Part shown: positions 1-8,848 of the stretch, piece by piece | How the letters are laid out: each line of letters begins with the position of its first letter | Position numbering within the stretch: the first letter of the stretch is position 1 | NCBI RefSeq assembly: GCF_001420715.1 | Contig: NZ_LJJC01000004.1 | Span: 3,739,740 to 3,803,739, forward strand | Length of the DNA stretch: 64,000 bases | Reading direction: 5' to 3' | Source: Heyndrickxia shackletonii | GTDB taxonomy: Bacteria > Bacillota > Bacilli > Bacillales > Bacillaceae_C | Made by a program: the position numbers and the translations under genes | Notes under the pieces: generated by a model | What the model saw: only the letters and a program-made list of their open reading frames with translations | The model's database searches: none | What the model was told of the DNA's origin: nothing

Positions 1-903
1 GATAAGTAAAGCAACGACGAGCATCAGTAAAAATAGTGGTTTTGAGGCATAGCCGCCTCCGAACAAATGATGTATCCCATCTAGCCATTTCGGAACATGA
101 TAGTCAGCATTCCAGATGGCATGATCAAAAATAGACCAAACCAAAAGGAACATGGGAAAGATATAGGTATAACGCTTAAATCGATTTTGATACCTCACTG
201 CAAACCCGATTCCCAATGCAATCATTGCCGTGAGTAATGAATGCCCAGCGGTCATTTTATCGGGCAAAAGACTTTCCTCAAAATACCCAGGAAACAATGT
301 AAACAAATCCCAATGAAGCACTTTTCCAGAGAGAAAGGAAACTCCATAATGATCTCCAGATATTAAACGTCGGGTTGTTTCCTCTAAAAATTGAAAACCG
401 GCTCCCGATGCAGCTCCAATAAGGGCATAGTCTGATAAACTTAAGGATGAAGCACGGCGTGACAAAAAAAGATAGACACCAAGCGGGATCAATTTCAACA
501 CTTCCTCCGCAATGGGTGTTAAAATAGCTTGGCTCCATACATCTGTTGCCTTCCCGCCGAAAAGCGCGGTAATTGAACCTACTAAAATGGAATTCAGCGG
601 CACGATCAGCCATGCTCCAGCAAGAAAGAAATATGTATACTGTTTCCATGACAACGTTTTACTGCGACATAAAAGCCAAAATTGTAAAATCACATAAAAC
701 GACCAAAAAAACTGAACGAATATTTTTCGTGAGTCTTTCATGAAAATTAAACTGAGAACGAAGACAATCAAGCAAGCCCAAGAGAAAATGGCATAAATAC
801 GCAAAATCCACGGATGTTTACGGATCCATTCTTTCCAAAGATGATGAGTAGACTCCAGCATCGTCCTTGTTTTGAATCTAAAGTTTTCAATCCGGCTTAT
901 CAT
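1..903 (-). CDS. PrsW-like intramembrane metalloprotease (3' end outside window)
   Basis: The reading frame runs from an ATG at 903 down to base 1 without a stop, so the C-terminus lies outside the window. About 300 residues are visible, with several hydrophobic segments. The PrsW-protease (PF13367) signature motifs can be read: PIAEEVLK with the paired glutamates, FQFLEE, AGHSLLTAM, and FDHAIWN near the visible end. PrsW proteins are glutamic/metal-type membrane proteases; in B. subtilis PrsW starts cleavage of the anti-sigma factor RsiW. This protein is longer than classical PrsW, so the substrate is unknown. GTGAGG just before the ATG is a modest ribosome site; a second ATG 14 codons in, after AAGGA, is an alternative start. 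Confidence 0.8.
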   Translation of the reverse strand, partial: MISRIENFRFKTRTMLESTHHLWKEWIRKHPWILRIYAIFSWACLIVFVLSLIFMKDSRKIFVQFFWSFYVILQFWLLCRSKTLSWKQYTYFFLAGAWLIVPLNSILVGSITALFGGKATDVWSQAILTPIAEEVLKLIPLGVYLFLSRRASSLSLSDYALIGAASGAGFQFLEETTRRLISGDHYGVSFLSGKVLHWDLFTLFPGYFEESLLPDKMTAGHSLLTAMIALGIGFAVRYQNRFKRYTYIFPMFLLVWSIFDHAIWNADYHVPKWLDGIHHLFGGGYASKPLFLLMLVVALLI

Positions 904-1062
904 ACCTCACACTCCGATTCATGAGTATAGGGGAGTATTCTTTTATTAGGTTTCTGGCGAACTTTTGGTAAGATTTCATTACTTATGGTTTAATACTATA
1001 CCTTATAACAATAGTTATGAGAATAGGTCAAATTTTCCAAAATAATAATAGGAATATGAAAT

Positions 1063-1195
1063 TTACAGGTCCAATTTCTTATTTTTCTCTTCGCATAGTT
1101 CGTCCATGGTTGTCATCACAAACGGTTCGCCATTCTTCGGTTTATTTGGATGTTTAATGCCGATTTTATCTGCAATGACAATTGATTTATAAATG
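1063..1195 (-). pseudogene. Short C-terminal gene remnant
   Basis: An open stretch of about 43 codons ends in TAA at 1065-1063. It contains peptide-like text such as KIGIKHPNKPKNGEPFVM and TTMDELCEEKNKKLDL. There is no start codon with a ribosome site, and the piece begins just after the terminator that follows lysP. Balanced codon use suggests the leftover 3' end of a lost gene rather than chance. I do not recognise the family. Confidence 0.35.
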
Positions 1196-1224
1196 CATTA
1201 GCAGTTTATCTAATGAATAGAAAA

Positions 1225-1256
1225 AAGGAAGCTATTCCAGGGGGAATAGCTTCCTT
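1225..1256 (-). terminator. Rho-independent terminator
   Basis: A 14-bp perfect inverted repeat (AAGGAAGCTATTCC) with a 4-nt loop. On the minus strand it is followed by six T residues. It ends transcription coming from lysP, about 175 nt downstream of the lysP stop. Confidence 0.85.
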
Positions 1257-1320
1257 GATTAAAGCTCTTTGTTAATATTGATTGAAGCGTAAGACTCTGT
1301 GTTCAAAGATAAACCTAAGC

Positions 1321-1367
1321 ACTGGGCCTCCCGCGGAAAGGTGGTTGCCTGAAGCGGAATTCAACAG
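1321..1367. repeat. Intergenic repeat of the 'CTCCCGCGGAAAG' type
   Basis: GC-rich stretch containing CTCCCGCGGAAAGGTGGTTG, a GCCTGAAGCGG box and an ATTCAACAG end. I recognise closely similar sequences as frequent intergenic repeats in Bacillaceae genomes. It lies between the lysP stop and its terminator. Copy number in this genome cannot be seen from one window. Confidence 0.45.
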
Positions 1368-1431
1368 ATAGTTAATTAAAAAAGTAAATTGTTATTCAAC
1401 ATTATTTACTGATGGTTTTTATATCTTTTCT

Positions 1432-2922
1432 CTAATCATATTTTTTTTCGTAATCAAAAATAATCTCGCATTCTTCTAAAGGAACGACTTTCGTTTTCTT
1501 TATAAATTTAAAGCCAAACCACAGGCAAAGAAATAGAGGTATACCCATATAGGCCGCTATTACACTGCCCCAGTCAATTTTATCAGAAAGAAAAGCTTGG
1601 TAGTCTTGAGCTAAAATGACAATTAGTCCAATGATAATGGCAAAAATAGGTCCGAATGGATACCATTTTGCACGGTAAGGAAGCTTGTCCAGTGAATGCC
1701 CTTGAGCAAGAAAGGCTTTACGGAATCGATAGTGGCTAATGGAAATACCGAGCCAGAAAATAAAGCCTGTGATTCCGATTGAATTCATTAACCATAAATA
1801 AACAATTCCGTCACCGAAGATAGATGATAAAAAGGCAAGCATTCCAACAATGCATGTCAATATGACGGCTGCCACCGGGACTCCCCGTTTATTCAATTTT
1901 GCAAAAATACGCGGTGCCTGTCCCTCTTTTGCCATGGAATACAGCATTCTGGTAGAAGCATAAAGACTGGAATTCCCCGCTGATAAAACGGCTGTTAATA
2001 TGACGGCATTCATTAGAGAGGCTGCAAAAGCAAGGCCAGCTTTTTTGAATACAAGTGTGAACGGACTCACCATAACATCTTCACTTGCTAGATTAGAGTT
2101 CGTATAAGGAATAATGAGACCGATTACAAAAATAGCTAATATATAAAATAGGAGAATTCTCCAGAAAACACTCTTAATCGCTTTTGGTACATTTTTTGCT
2201 GGATCTTCACTTTCGCCTGCCGCGACTCCAACAATTTCTGTTCCTTGAAAGGAAAAACCAGCGGCAATAAATACAATAAAAACACCAAGGAATCCGCCTG
2301 GGAATGGGGCTTTATCAACGGTAAAATTTTTAAAACCAATCACTTCTCCGCCCATAATCCCAAATATCATCAAAACACCCACAATGATAAAAATGACAAC
2401 TGCTGAAACTTTAATAAACGAAAACCAATATTCTCCTTCACCATATCCTTTAACAGATAAATAGTTTAATAGAAAGATTAGCAGTAAAAACGATAAACTC
2501 CATAATAGAGATGGACTATTTGGAAACCAAAACTTCATAATCATAGTGGATGCCGTTAATTCAGCGGCAATAGTCATAGCCCAGTTAAACCAGTAGGTCC
2601 AACCTAAGGCAAATCCAAATGCTGGGTCAATAAATTTTGTTCCATACGTACTGAATGCACCACTTGTCGGCATAAAAGCTGCCATTTCTCCTAAGCTCGT
2701 CATGACAAAAAACACCATTGCACCTACTAGAGCATAAGCTAGGAGTGCTCCCCCAGGACCTGCAGTATGTATTGCAGCCCCGCTCCCAAGAAATAAACCG
2801 GTGCCAATAGCTCCACCAATTGAGATCATTGTTAAATGGCGGGATTTTAATCCTCGCTTTAATTTGTGCGCTTCTTGTTCTGTTGGCGTAGAATAAGTTA
2901 CTTTTTCCTTCGGTATAGCCAT
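1432..2922 (-). CDS. lysP: Lysine-specific permease (APC superfamily)
   Basis: A 496-residue, 12-helix amino-acid/proton symporter that imports L-lysine. It reads almost co-linearly with E. coli LysP: RHLTMISIGGAIGTGLFLGS at the first helix, GFALGWTYWFNWA, the FSFQGTE...AGESEDPAKN loop, SPFTLVF, NAVILTAVLSAGNSSLYAST, and ISHYRFRKAF near the C-terminus. Length equals the family norm. Start ATG at 2922 follows AAAGGA. No lysine riboswitch was recognised upstream, but a catabolite-response-like box lies about 65 nt before the start. It is a single-gene unit ending at the terminator near 1240. Substrate choice is by resemblance only; related permeases carry other basic amino acids. Confidence 0.88.
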   Translation of the reverse strand: MAIPKEKVTYSTPTEQEAHKLKRGLKSRHLTMISIGGAIGTGLFLGSGAAIHTAGPGGALLAYALVGAMVFFVMTSLGEMAAFMPTSGAFSTYGTKFIDPAFGFALGWTYWFNWAMTIAAELTASTMIMKFWFPNSPSLLWSLSFLLLIFLLNYLSVKGYGEGEYWFSFIKVSAVVIFIIVGVLMIFGIMGGEVIGFKNFTVDKAPFPGGFLGVFIVFIAAGFSFQGTEIVGVAAGESEDPAKNVPKAIKSVFWRILLFYILAIFVIGLIIPYTNSNLASEDVMVSPFTLVFKKAGLAFAASLMNAVILTAVLSAGNSSLYASTRMLYSMAKEGQAPRIFAKLNKRGVPVAAVILTCIVGMLAFLSSIFGDGIVYLWLMNSIGITGFIFWLGISISHYRFRKAFLAQGHSLDKLPYRAKWYPFGPIFAIIIGLIVILAQDYQAFLSDKIDWGSVIAAYMGIPLFLCLWFGFKFIKKTKVVPLEECEIIFDYEKKYD

Positions 2923-2987
2923 CCTATCATGTCCTTTCTAAGTTCGTTATGTGGCATTGTAAAGCTATTCTAATAAAAGGTAATATA

Positions 2988-3001
2988 TGTAAACGCTTTC
3001 T
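2988..3001. promoter_or_regulatory. Candidate cre (CcpA) box upstream of lysP
   Basis: TGTAAACGCTTTCT matches the catabolite-responsive consensus TGWAANCGNTNWCA at 13 of 14 positions. It lies 66-79 nt before the lysP start. Activity in this organism is inferred, not shown. Confidence 0.4.
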
Positions 3002-3241
3002 AAAATTTGTATTCTAATTTAAGAATTAAATATAAGAAAACATAATTAATCTTACAATAAAGATAACTTTCTGAAAAGTATTTTTTATAATATGGTGAAA
3101 TTTTATTAGTATTCAAATATAGGAATAATTATATAATATTAGAATTTAAATCTTCAGTGTTGAGGTTAAAGAGGAGGAATACTATTAGTATGGCGCTTAT
3201 TTAAGAAAAAATAGGCGGAAATAAATTAAGGCAAGCAATAA

Positions 3242-3292
3242 AAAAACTTCCCTGATCATTTCCTTTTACATAAATGATTGGAGAAGTTTTAT
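3242..3292 (-). terminator. Terminator hairpin
   Basis: Inverted repeat AAAACTTC...GATCATTT / AAATGATT...GAAGTTTT with a roughly 10-nt loop. It is the second of two stacked hairpins after the coiled-coil gene and can also act on the opposite strand. Confidence 0.65.
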
Positions 3293-3294
3293 TA

Positions 3295-3322
3295 AAAACC
3301 GAGCTACTATTCGCTCGGTTTT
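3295..3322 (-). terminator. Terminator of the coiled-coil gene
   Basis: AAAACCGAG ... CTCGGTTTT, a 9-bp stem with a 10-nt loop, placed 9 nt after the stop codon of the gene at 3331. Confidence 0.8.
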
Positions 3323-3330
3323 CTACTTTT

Positions 3331-3627
3331 TTAATATTCTCCTTCAAAAGGAGTGATATGAATATTTAGTCTTCTTTCGACTGTACGAAGTCGCTGGTTC
3401 ACTCTCTGTAAACGTCGTCTAAGCTGGTCAATTTCTCTTTCTTGTTGATCATTTTGCCTTTCAAGCTGATTAACTCTGCGTTGAAGTTGAGTCCATTGCG
3501 GCAGCTGAAATAATTGTGATAATTGTTGTTGTCTGTAGAGTTCATTTTCATTTAGCTGCACATATGGATAATAAATAGACGGATATTGAGGTAAATCGTA
3601 GTTTCCATAAGCATACATGAAAGACAT
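3331..3627 (-). CDS. Small coiled-coil protein of unknown function
   Basis: A 98-residue protein in two parts. Residues 1-40 are rich in Tyr, Pro and Gln (for example YPSIYYPYVQLNENELYRQQ). Residues 45-90 form a strongly charged Arg/Glu/Gln coiled coil (VNQLERQNDQQEREIDQLRR and onward). The start ATG follows AGAGGAGAGATG. The Tyr-rich head and short coiled coil resemble small spore-coat or spore-associated proteins of Bacillus, but I do not recognise a named family. It is monocistronic with its own terminator. The 52-bp array and an orphan T-box leader lie upstream on the same strand. Confidence 0.7.
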   Translation of the reverse strand: MSFMYAYGNYDLPQYPSIYYPYVQLNENELYRQQQLSQLFQLPQWTQLQRRVNQLERQNDQQEREIDQLRRRLQRVNQRLRTVERRLNIHITPFEGEY

Positions 3628-3776
3628 CTCTCCTCTTGGGTTAATATCTATAAAATATGTACACTTTTATTGTTGTGTAACGGCATATGCCCAAAAACTA
3701 TAAACCTATATTCTCACCGTTTTAAGTATCATCATTCGGAAAAAAGGAAAGTCATTGTACCCCAGTAAGGACACTT

Positions 3777-4080
3777 CGGCTTCGTTTTTCCTTCCTCTTG
3801 GTCTTTTGAACCTTTATAAAGGACATCTCACTTCCGGTTTTCTTTCCTCTTGGTCTTTTGAACCTTTATAAAGGACATCTCGCTTCCGGTTTTCCTTCCT
3901 CTTGGTCTTTTGAACCCTTATAAAGGACATCTCGCTTCCGGTTTTCCTTCCTCTTGGTCTTTTGAACCCTTATAAAGGACAACTCGACTTCGTTTTTCCC
4001 TCCTCTTGGTCTTTTGAACCCTTATAAAGGACAACTCGACTTCGTTTTTCCCTCCTCTTGGTCTTTTGTCCCCCTATTAA
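3777..4080. repeat. Tandem array I, 52-bp period, about six units
   Basis: The marker AAGGACA (or its variants) recurs at 3777, 3829, 3881, 3933, 3985 and 4037, exactly 52 bp apart. CTCTTGGTCTTTTG recurs with the same step from 3795. Each unit holds an imperfect palindrome, GTCTTTT ... ATAAAGGAC. Units differ by a few bases, so the array is not a recent slippage product. It lies between the coiled-coil gene and the orphan T-box leader and has no credible reading frame. Confidence 0.9.
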
Positions 4081-4261
4081 GGTAAATCATTCCATTCCGC
4101 TCCGACCCAACTATCCTTCCCTTTTTCAATACTTCAACACTCTCTAATTTTTTCGGGATTTCTTGCATTGTCTGTTAAGGCTTGTTGATCTGCAATCATG
4201 ATAAACCTATTATATTGGTGTTGTAATTCAACCGTGTTTTCTCTTTAATATTTTTATTAGA

Positions 4262-4525
4262 AAAAATAAAAACTCCGCCCTAATTAATAGGACGGAGATC
4301 GTTTCCGTGTTGCTACCTAAATTGTGTAATAATAAATATATTACACCATTCATTATCAAGTACTGACATACTCTATCTGCTATAAGATGCAGCCCACCAC
4401 TTAGATAGATTTCACCTTATTCCTTCGAGGTCCATTCAATAAATTTCTTCTTGCTAGGTTCTCAACCACCCTAACTCAAGCTAAATTTGAATTACTTCTC
4501 CTCATCATAGGACATTGCTATTATT
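4262..4525 (-). ncRNA. T-box leader, tryptophan specifier (UGG), apparently orphan
   Basis: Read on the minus strand, the RNA has a stem I with the distal GTTAGG ... CCTAGC arm, an AGAAGTA internal motif, and the specifier loop GAA-TGG-A closed by GAGG/CCTC, giving codon UGG for tRNA-Trp. The T-box region reads TTAGGTAGCAACACGGAAAC and is followed by the terminator CTCCGTCCTA...TAGGGCGGAG plus a T run at about 4265-4297. The usual UGGN motif that pairs with the tRNA CCA end reads UAGC here, a G-to-A change expected to weaken tRNA binding. No tryptophan gene follows: the next gene on this strand is the coiled-coil protein 640 nt away, beyond the repeat array. yhbH ends about 95 nt before it. 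Confidence 0.8.
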
Positions 4526-4618
4526 TTATTATTCATATTATATTAACATTTTATTCCAAAATCAAAACGATTTATTTATTCCCTATCATTAATTCACTAT
4601 TTAATTTAACCCGCCCAA

Positions 4619-5785
4619 CTAACTATATGCTTTTTCCTCTTCCTTCTGAAAAAAGCTTCTCATCGCAAAAAAGACATCGGATTTTTGCTTTAAAATATAA
4701 TAACGAAATTTTTCATCTTTCACGTTTTTATAGGCTGACATGAGAGTGGAATGCCGGTTGTATTGATTGACCTCACCATATCCAAACATATTTGAAACCT
4801 TCATTAATTCTTCCACCAGCTTGACACATCGTGCGTTATCGGAAGTTAGGTTATCACCGTCTGAAAAGTGGAATGGGTAAATATTGAATCTGGCTGGATC
4901 ATATTTTTCTTCAATTAATCCAAGTGCTTTTCGGTAGGCAGATGAACAAATCGTTCCGCCGCTTTCTCCTTTTGAGAAGAAGTCTTCCTCTGATACAACT
5001 TTAGCTTCTGTATGATGGGCAATAAATTCAATGTCAACGGATTGGTATTTTGTTCTTAAGAAACGTGTCATCCAGAAGAAAAAGCTTCTTGCGATATATT
5101 TTTCCCAGACTCCCATACTTCCGCTTGTATCCATCATGGCAAGAACCACAGCTTTGGATTCTGGCTTTTCAATTTCATTCCACGTCCGGAACTTTAAGTC
5201 CTCCGGAACAATTGGGTGAAAGCTCGGTTTCCCGTTGATGGCGTTCCGTTTAAAAGCGGACATCATTGTTCTTTTCTTGTCAATATTTCCCATCAGACCT
5301 GTCTTTCGAATATCATTAAATTCGATATCTTCAACGGTGTTAAAATCTTGTTCTTTTCTTTGCAGATTCGGAAGCTCCAGCTGTTTAAATAAAGCCTCCT
5401 CCAACTCCATTAGGGATACTTCTGCCTCATAGTAATCCTCTCCTGGCTGATCCCCGGCACCTTGGCCTTTTCCTGGCCCTTTTTGCGGATTACCATCACG
5501 GGCTACTACATCTCCCACTTTGCTGTCGCCGTCCCCCTGGCCGACATGTTTGTTTTTGTCATAGTTATAACGTATTTTATATTCATCTAATGAACGAATT
5601 GGAATCTTGACCACATCACGGCCATCTGACATGATGATGCTTTCTTCTGTTATGAGATCAGGCAAATTATTGCGAATTGCTTCCTGGACCTTTTCCTGAT
5701 GACGTTTTTGATCATCATGCCCTTTTCGATGGAGGGACCAATCTTCACTTGAAATCACAAATTGTTGATGTTCTGATTCAGACAT
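4619..5785 (-). CDS. yhbH: Sporulation protein YhbH (VWA domain)
   Basis: A 388-residue protein. I place the start at the ATG at 5785, after a clear GGAGGGG ribosome site; the frame stays open 31 codons further upstream without one. It matches B. subtilis YhbH along its length: [40 protein letters not shown], the Gly/Lys-rich linker [20 protein letters not shown], and a C-terminal von Willebrand A-like domain with the metal site DTSGSMG. B. subtilis yhbH is expressed early in the mother cell during sporulation. Its E. coli relative YeaH is coupled to the kinase YeaG, and here the PrkA kinase gene lies directly upstream on the same strand, so a working partnership is likely. Confidence 0.92.
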   Translation of the reverse strand: MSESEHQQFVISSEDWSLHRKGHDDQKRHQEKVQEAIRNNLPDLITEESIIMSDGRDVVKIPIRSLDEYKIRYNYDKNKHVGQGDGDSKVGDVVARDGNPQKGPGKGQGAGDQPGEDYYEAEVSLMELEEALFKQLELPNLQRKEQDFNTVEDIEFNDIRKTGLMGNIDKKRTMMSAFKRNAINGKPSFHPIVPEDLKFRTWNEIEKPESKAVVLAMMDTSGSMGVWEKYIARSFFFWMTRFLRTKYQSVDIEFIAHHTEAKVVSEEDFFSKGESGGTICSSAYRKALGLIEEKYDPARFNIYPFHFSDGDNLTSDNARCVKLVEELMKVSNMFGYGEVNQYNRHSTLMSAYKNVKDEKFRYYILKQKSDVFFAMRSFFQKEEEKAYS

Positions 5786-5991
5786 TTGAAATACTCCCCT
5801 CCTATAAAATTTTTTCAAAAAAAGTGTCACAAACGAATCGTTTTTGACATACAATATTCTGGTTACCAAAATCACCAAAAAGATAAATATTGATACTCTA
5901 TCCTATGCAGAAATTTATATTTATTTACAAATAATTGCGAGAAATGTACTCGTGCCTAATGTTGGACAAGCTTATTTTTTAAAGAAAAGAT

Positions 5992-6016
5992 AAAGGTAGG
6001 AATAACTCCTACCTTT
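5992..6016 (-). terminator. Hairpin between prkA and yhbH
   Basis: AGGTAGGA-ATAAC-TCCTACCT, an 8-bp perfect stem 65 nt after the prkA stop. The T run is stronger on the plus strand (TTTTTTA), so its direction of use is uncertain. Confidence 0.55.
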
Positions 6017-6022
6017 TTTATG

Positions 6023-6078
6023 CTGTCTAGCTCCGGCCCCTATCGACTAGTGAATGAACAAGGCGCTTTTCGCTTTTC
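6023..6078. repeat. Intergenic repeat 'GTCTAGCTCC...AAGGCGCTT'
   Basis: Contains GTCTAGCTCCGGCCCCTATC, a GACTAGTGAA box and CAAGGCGCTTTTCGCTTTTC. I recognise this as a very common Bacillaceae intergenic repeat able to fold back. It sits 4 nt downstream of the prkA stop codon. Confidence 0.55.
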
Positions 6079-6081
6079 TAA

Positions 6082-7977
6082 TTATCTATTTAACAAACTT
6101 CCCACATAACGAAGCAGATCATTAGCAGAAGTAGAATTATAGCCATGTTCATCAATGAGACGGGCTACTACTTCATTAATTTTCTTCAACTGAGTTTCAT
6201 CCGGTGTTTTGGTGGATGTAGTAATTTTTACAACGTCTTTTAAGTCAGCAAATAGCTTCTTCTGGATTGCTTCACGAAGACGGTCATGTGAATTATAGTC
6301 AAACCGTTTTCCTTTTCTTGCATAGGCAGAAATTCTGATTAATATTTCTTCCCTGAATGCTTTTTTCGCATTTTCGGAGATGCCAATTTGCTCTTCAATG
6401 GATCTCATTAATTTTTCATCCGGATTAATTTCTTCTCCTGTTAATGGATCACGAAGTTTTACTTTATTGCAATATGCCTCGACATTGTCTAAATAATTAT
6501 CCATAAGTGTTTTGGCCGATTCTTCATAAGAGTACACAAAGGCTTTTTGCACTTCCTTCTTCGCTAATTCATCATATTCCTTGCGCGCTAGTGAGATATA
6601 GTTTAAATATTTCTCCTTCAATTCAGAGGTAATAGATGGATGCTGATCCAAACCTTCTTTTAAAGAGCGGAGAACATCAAGCGCATTGATGGATTGTATT
6701 TCCTTGCGAATAATCGTGGAGGAAATCCTGTTAATGACATAACGCGGATCAATGCCGCTCATTCCTTCTTCCGGATATTCTTTTTTCAGCTCCTCTACAT
6801 CTGCTGAGTTAAATCCTTCGACATTTTCACCATCATATAATCTCATTTTCTTTAAAAGATCAATGTCGCCGCGCTTTGGCTCTTTTAAACGAGTTAGGAT
6901 TGTAAACATCGCAGCCACTTTTAACGTATGTGGAGCAATATGAACATCTGCCACATCACTTTCATTAATCATCTTTTCGTAAATTTTTTCTTCTTGGGAA
7001 ACTTTTAAATTATACGGAACAGGCATAACGATTATCCGAGAATGTAAAGCTTCATTTTTCTTATTGGCGATAAAGGAGCGATATTCCGTTTCATTTGTGT
7101 GGGCAACGATTAATTCGTCTGCACTGATTAAAGCAAATCTTCCCGCTTTAAAATTGCCCTCTTGTGTTAAGGATAATAGATGCCATAAAAACTTCTCATC
7201 ACATTTTAGCATCTCTTGAAATTCCATTAAACCGCGGTTTGCTTTATTTAATTCCCCATCAAAGCGGTAGGCGCGCGGATCAGATTCGGAACCATATTCT
7301 GCAATAGTGGAAAAATCTATACTTCCTGTTAAATCCGCAATATCTTGAGATTTAGGATCTGATGGGCTGAATGTTCCAATTCCAACACGGCGATCCTCGG
7401 AGAAGAAGATACGTTGAATCATAACATCTTCGATTCGTCCACCATATTCCTGTTCAAGCCTCATCAAATTAAGCGGAGATAGATTTCCTTCTACCCTAAT
7501 TCCGTATTCTTCATAGAAGTCCTGTCTTAAATGACTTGGAATTAAATGCAGTGGATCCTCATGCATTGGGCAGCCTTTAATGGCATATACTGCCCCTTTA
7601 TCTGTACGCGAATAGGCTTCAAGACCTCTTTTCAACATCGTTACTAATGTGGATTTACCACCGCTGACCGGCCCCATTAATAGCAAAACCCGCTTTCGCA
7701 CATCTAAACGTCTTGCTGCGGGATGAAAATATTCTTCAACTAGTTTTTCTAATGCTTCCTCTAAACCGAATAATTGACGGCTGAAAAACTCATATTTTTT
7801 CTTTCCATTTACTTCTCCAACCCCAGCATCATTTATCATATTGTAAACACGGGAATGAGCCGACTGAGCAATCCATGGTCTTTCCTTCAACAACTCCAAA
7901 TAATCAGCAAATGTCCCTTCCCAATATAACTTCTCTTCCTCTTCACGGTAATGTGAAAGTCGTTTTAAAATATCCAT
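6082..7977 (-). CDS. prkA: Serine protein kinase PrkA (YeaG family)
   Basis: A 631-residue protein, the family's normal length. The N-terminal AAA-type domain carries Walker A GPVSGGKST at residues 102-110, and the C-terminal part is the PrkA-type kinase domain. In B. subtilis PrkA acts in sporulation and has been linked to control of sigma-K-dependent genes; in enterobacteria YeaG works with the YhbH homologue. ATG at 7977 follows AGGGGAGG. It sits immediately upstream of yhbH in the same direction, separated by a hairpin and a repeat element, so the two may be partly co-transcribed. Confidence 0.95.
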   Translation of the reverse strand: MDILKRLSHYREEEEKLYWEGTFADYLELLKERPWIAQSAHSRVYNMINDAGVGEVNGKKKYEFFSRQLFGLEEALEKLVEEYFHPAARRLDVRKRVLLLMGPVSGGKSTLVTMLKRGLEAYSRTDKGAVYAIKGCPMHEDPLHLIPSHLRQDFYEEYGIRVEGNLSPLNLMRLEQEYGGRIEDVMIQRIFFSEDRRVGIGTFSPSDPKSQDIADLTGSIDFSTIAEYGSESDPRAYRFDGELNKANRGLMEFQEMLKCDEKFLWHLLSLTQEGNFKAGRFALISADELIVAHTNETEYRSFIANKKNEALHSRIIVMPVPYNLKVSQEEKIYEKMINESDVADVHIAPHTLKVAAMFTILTRLKEPKRGDIDLLKKMRLYDGENVEGFNSADVEELKKEYPEEGMSGIDPRYVINRISSTIIRKEIQSINALDVLRSLKEGLDQHPSITSELKEKYLNYISLARKEYDELAKKEVQKAFVYSYEESAKTLMDNYLDNVEAYCNKVKLRDPLTGEEINPDEKLMRSIEEQIGISENAKKAFREEILIRISAYARKGKRFDYNSHDRLREAIQKKLFADLKDVVKITTSTKTPDETQLKKINEVVARLIDEHGYNSTSANDLLRYVGSLLNR

Positions 7978-8146
7978 ATAGACCTCCCCTTGTCACTTGT
8001 TAAGAGACGATTTATATACTTTATGCTTTTAGCGAAGTGAACATGAATGAATCAGACAAGAATAATGATATATATATTATGGAAATATAGTGATAACGTT
8101 ACAGGAAAGATTGTCAAACAATTGTTAGAATTGAAATGAAAGAGCA

Positions 8147-8175
8147 TTCACATTTTATTTAAATTGGGCTATAAT
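8147..8175 (+). promoter_or_regulatory. Sigma-A-type promoter of the 30-aa peptide gene
   Basis: -35 box TTCACA (8147-8152), 17-bp spacer, -10 box TATAAT (8170-8175). Transcription should start near 8182, about 38 nt before the small ORF. Confidence 0.7.
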
Positions 8176-8219
8176 AACAGAAAGTACATGTACATGGGGC
8201 AAAGGAGGCGTACATATTC

Positions 8220-8312
8220 ATGAAAACACTAATCATTTTGCTTGGCTGCGTTGCATTTCTAGCTGCCATCTTTACTGCAGGATATGAAGATAAGCCAGGT
8301 GTGAATAAATAA
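8220..8312 (+). CDS. 30-residue single-span membrane peptide
   Basis: This ORF encodes a 30-residue peptide with an N-terminal hydrophobic span (MKTLIILLGCVAFLAAIF) and a short polar tail ending GYEDKPGVNK. Three signals support it as a real gene: a consensus sigma-A promoter, an AAAGGAGG ribosome site 11 nt before the ATG, and a strong terminator just after the stop. The peptide probably sits in the membrane with its tail exposed. It is divergent from prkA and convergent with trmL. I recall similar unnamed small membrane proteins in Bacillus but cannot assign a role. Confidence 0.75.
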   Translation: MKTLIILLGCVAFLAAIFTAGYEDKPGVNK

Positions 8313-8322
8313 TTTCCCGAAT

Positions 8323-8354
8323 AAAAAAAATCTTCCCGTCGGAAGATTTTTTTT
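8323..8354. terminator. Bidirectional terminator
   Basis: AAAAAAAATCTTCC / GGAAGATTTTTTTT with a 4-nt loop. It has T runs on both strands and serves the small ORF on the plus strand and trmL on the minus strand. Confidence 0.9.
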
Positions 8355-8826
8355 ATTTTAAGTTCGGATAGCCTTGTTGTCTTAATGCTTCGTATACTAG
8401 AATCGCTGCTGTATTGGAAAGGTTCAGGGAGCGGACATTATCATTCATTGGTATTCTTAAAAAATGATCTTTATTTTTTTCCATTAAATCTTTCGGAAGT
8501 CCTGTCGTTTCTTTTCCAAACATAAAGTAATGCTCTTTATCCACATCGCTAAAATCAAAGGATGAATGAGGTTTTTCTCCGTATGTTTCGATATAATAAA
8601 ATTCACCATTTTGGTTTTTGGAGAAAAATTCATCTAAAGAGTCATAATAAGTTATATTTACCGCATGCCAATAATCTAGCCCTGCTCTTTTTAACATTTT
8701 ATCATCGGTTGAAAATCCAAGCGGGCGGATTAAATGCAGCTTTGTATCGGTTGCAGCACATGTGCGTGCAATATTGCCGGTGTTTGCTGGAATTTCTGGT
8801 TGATATAATACGACATGAATTGCCAA
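8353..8826 (-). CDS. trmL: tRNA (cytidine/uridine-34-2'-O)-methyltransferase TrmL
   Basis: A 157-residue SPOUT-class enzyme (CspR in older Bacillus literature) that methylates the ribose of the wobble base of tRNA-Leu isoacceptors using S-adenosylmethionine. The trefoil-knot motifs are present: YQPEIPANTGNIARTC at the N-terminus, FGKETTGLP in the middle, and IPMNDNVRSLNLSNTAAILV at the SAM pocket. The start is TTG at 8826, after GAGGTG. It lies next to yhbB and queG as in B. subtilis. It ends in the bidirectional terminator. Confidence 0.93.
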   Translation of the reverse strand: MAIHVVLYQPEIPANTGNIARTCAATDTKLHLIRPLGFSTDDKMLKRAGLDYWHAVNITYYDSLDEFFSKNQNGEFYYIETYGEKPHSSFDFSDVDKEHYFMFGKETTGLPKDLMEKNKDHFLRIPMNDNVRSLNLSNTAAILVYEALRQQGYPNLK

Positions 8827-8848
8827 GAATGGTCACCTCTATCTTTAT

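Noticed and set aside
278-649. 123-residue minus-strand ORF
   Set aside because: Out-of-frame shadow of the PrsW-like gene, whose frame shows coherent family motifs.
2923-3230. Lysine riboswitch before lysP
   Set aside because: No L-box motifs could be read; the interval is simple AT-rich DNA with one cre-like box.
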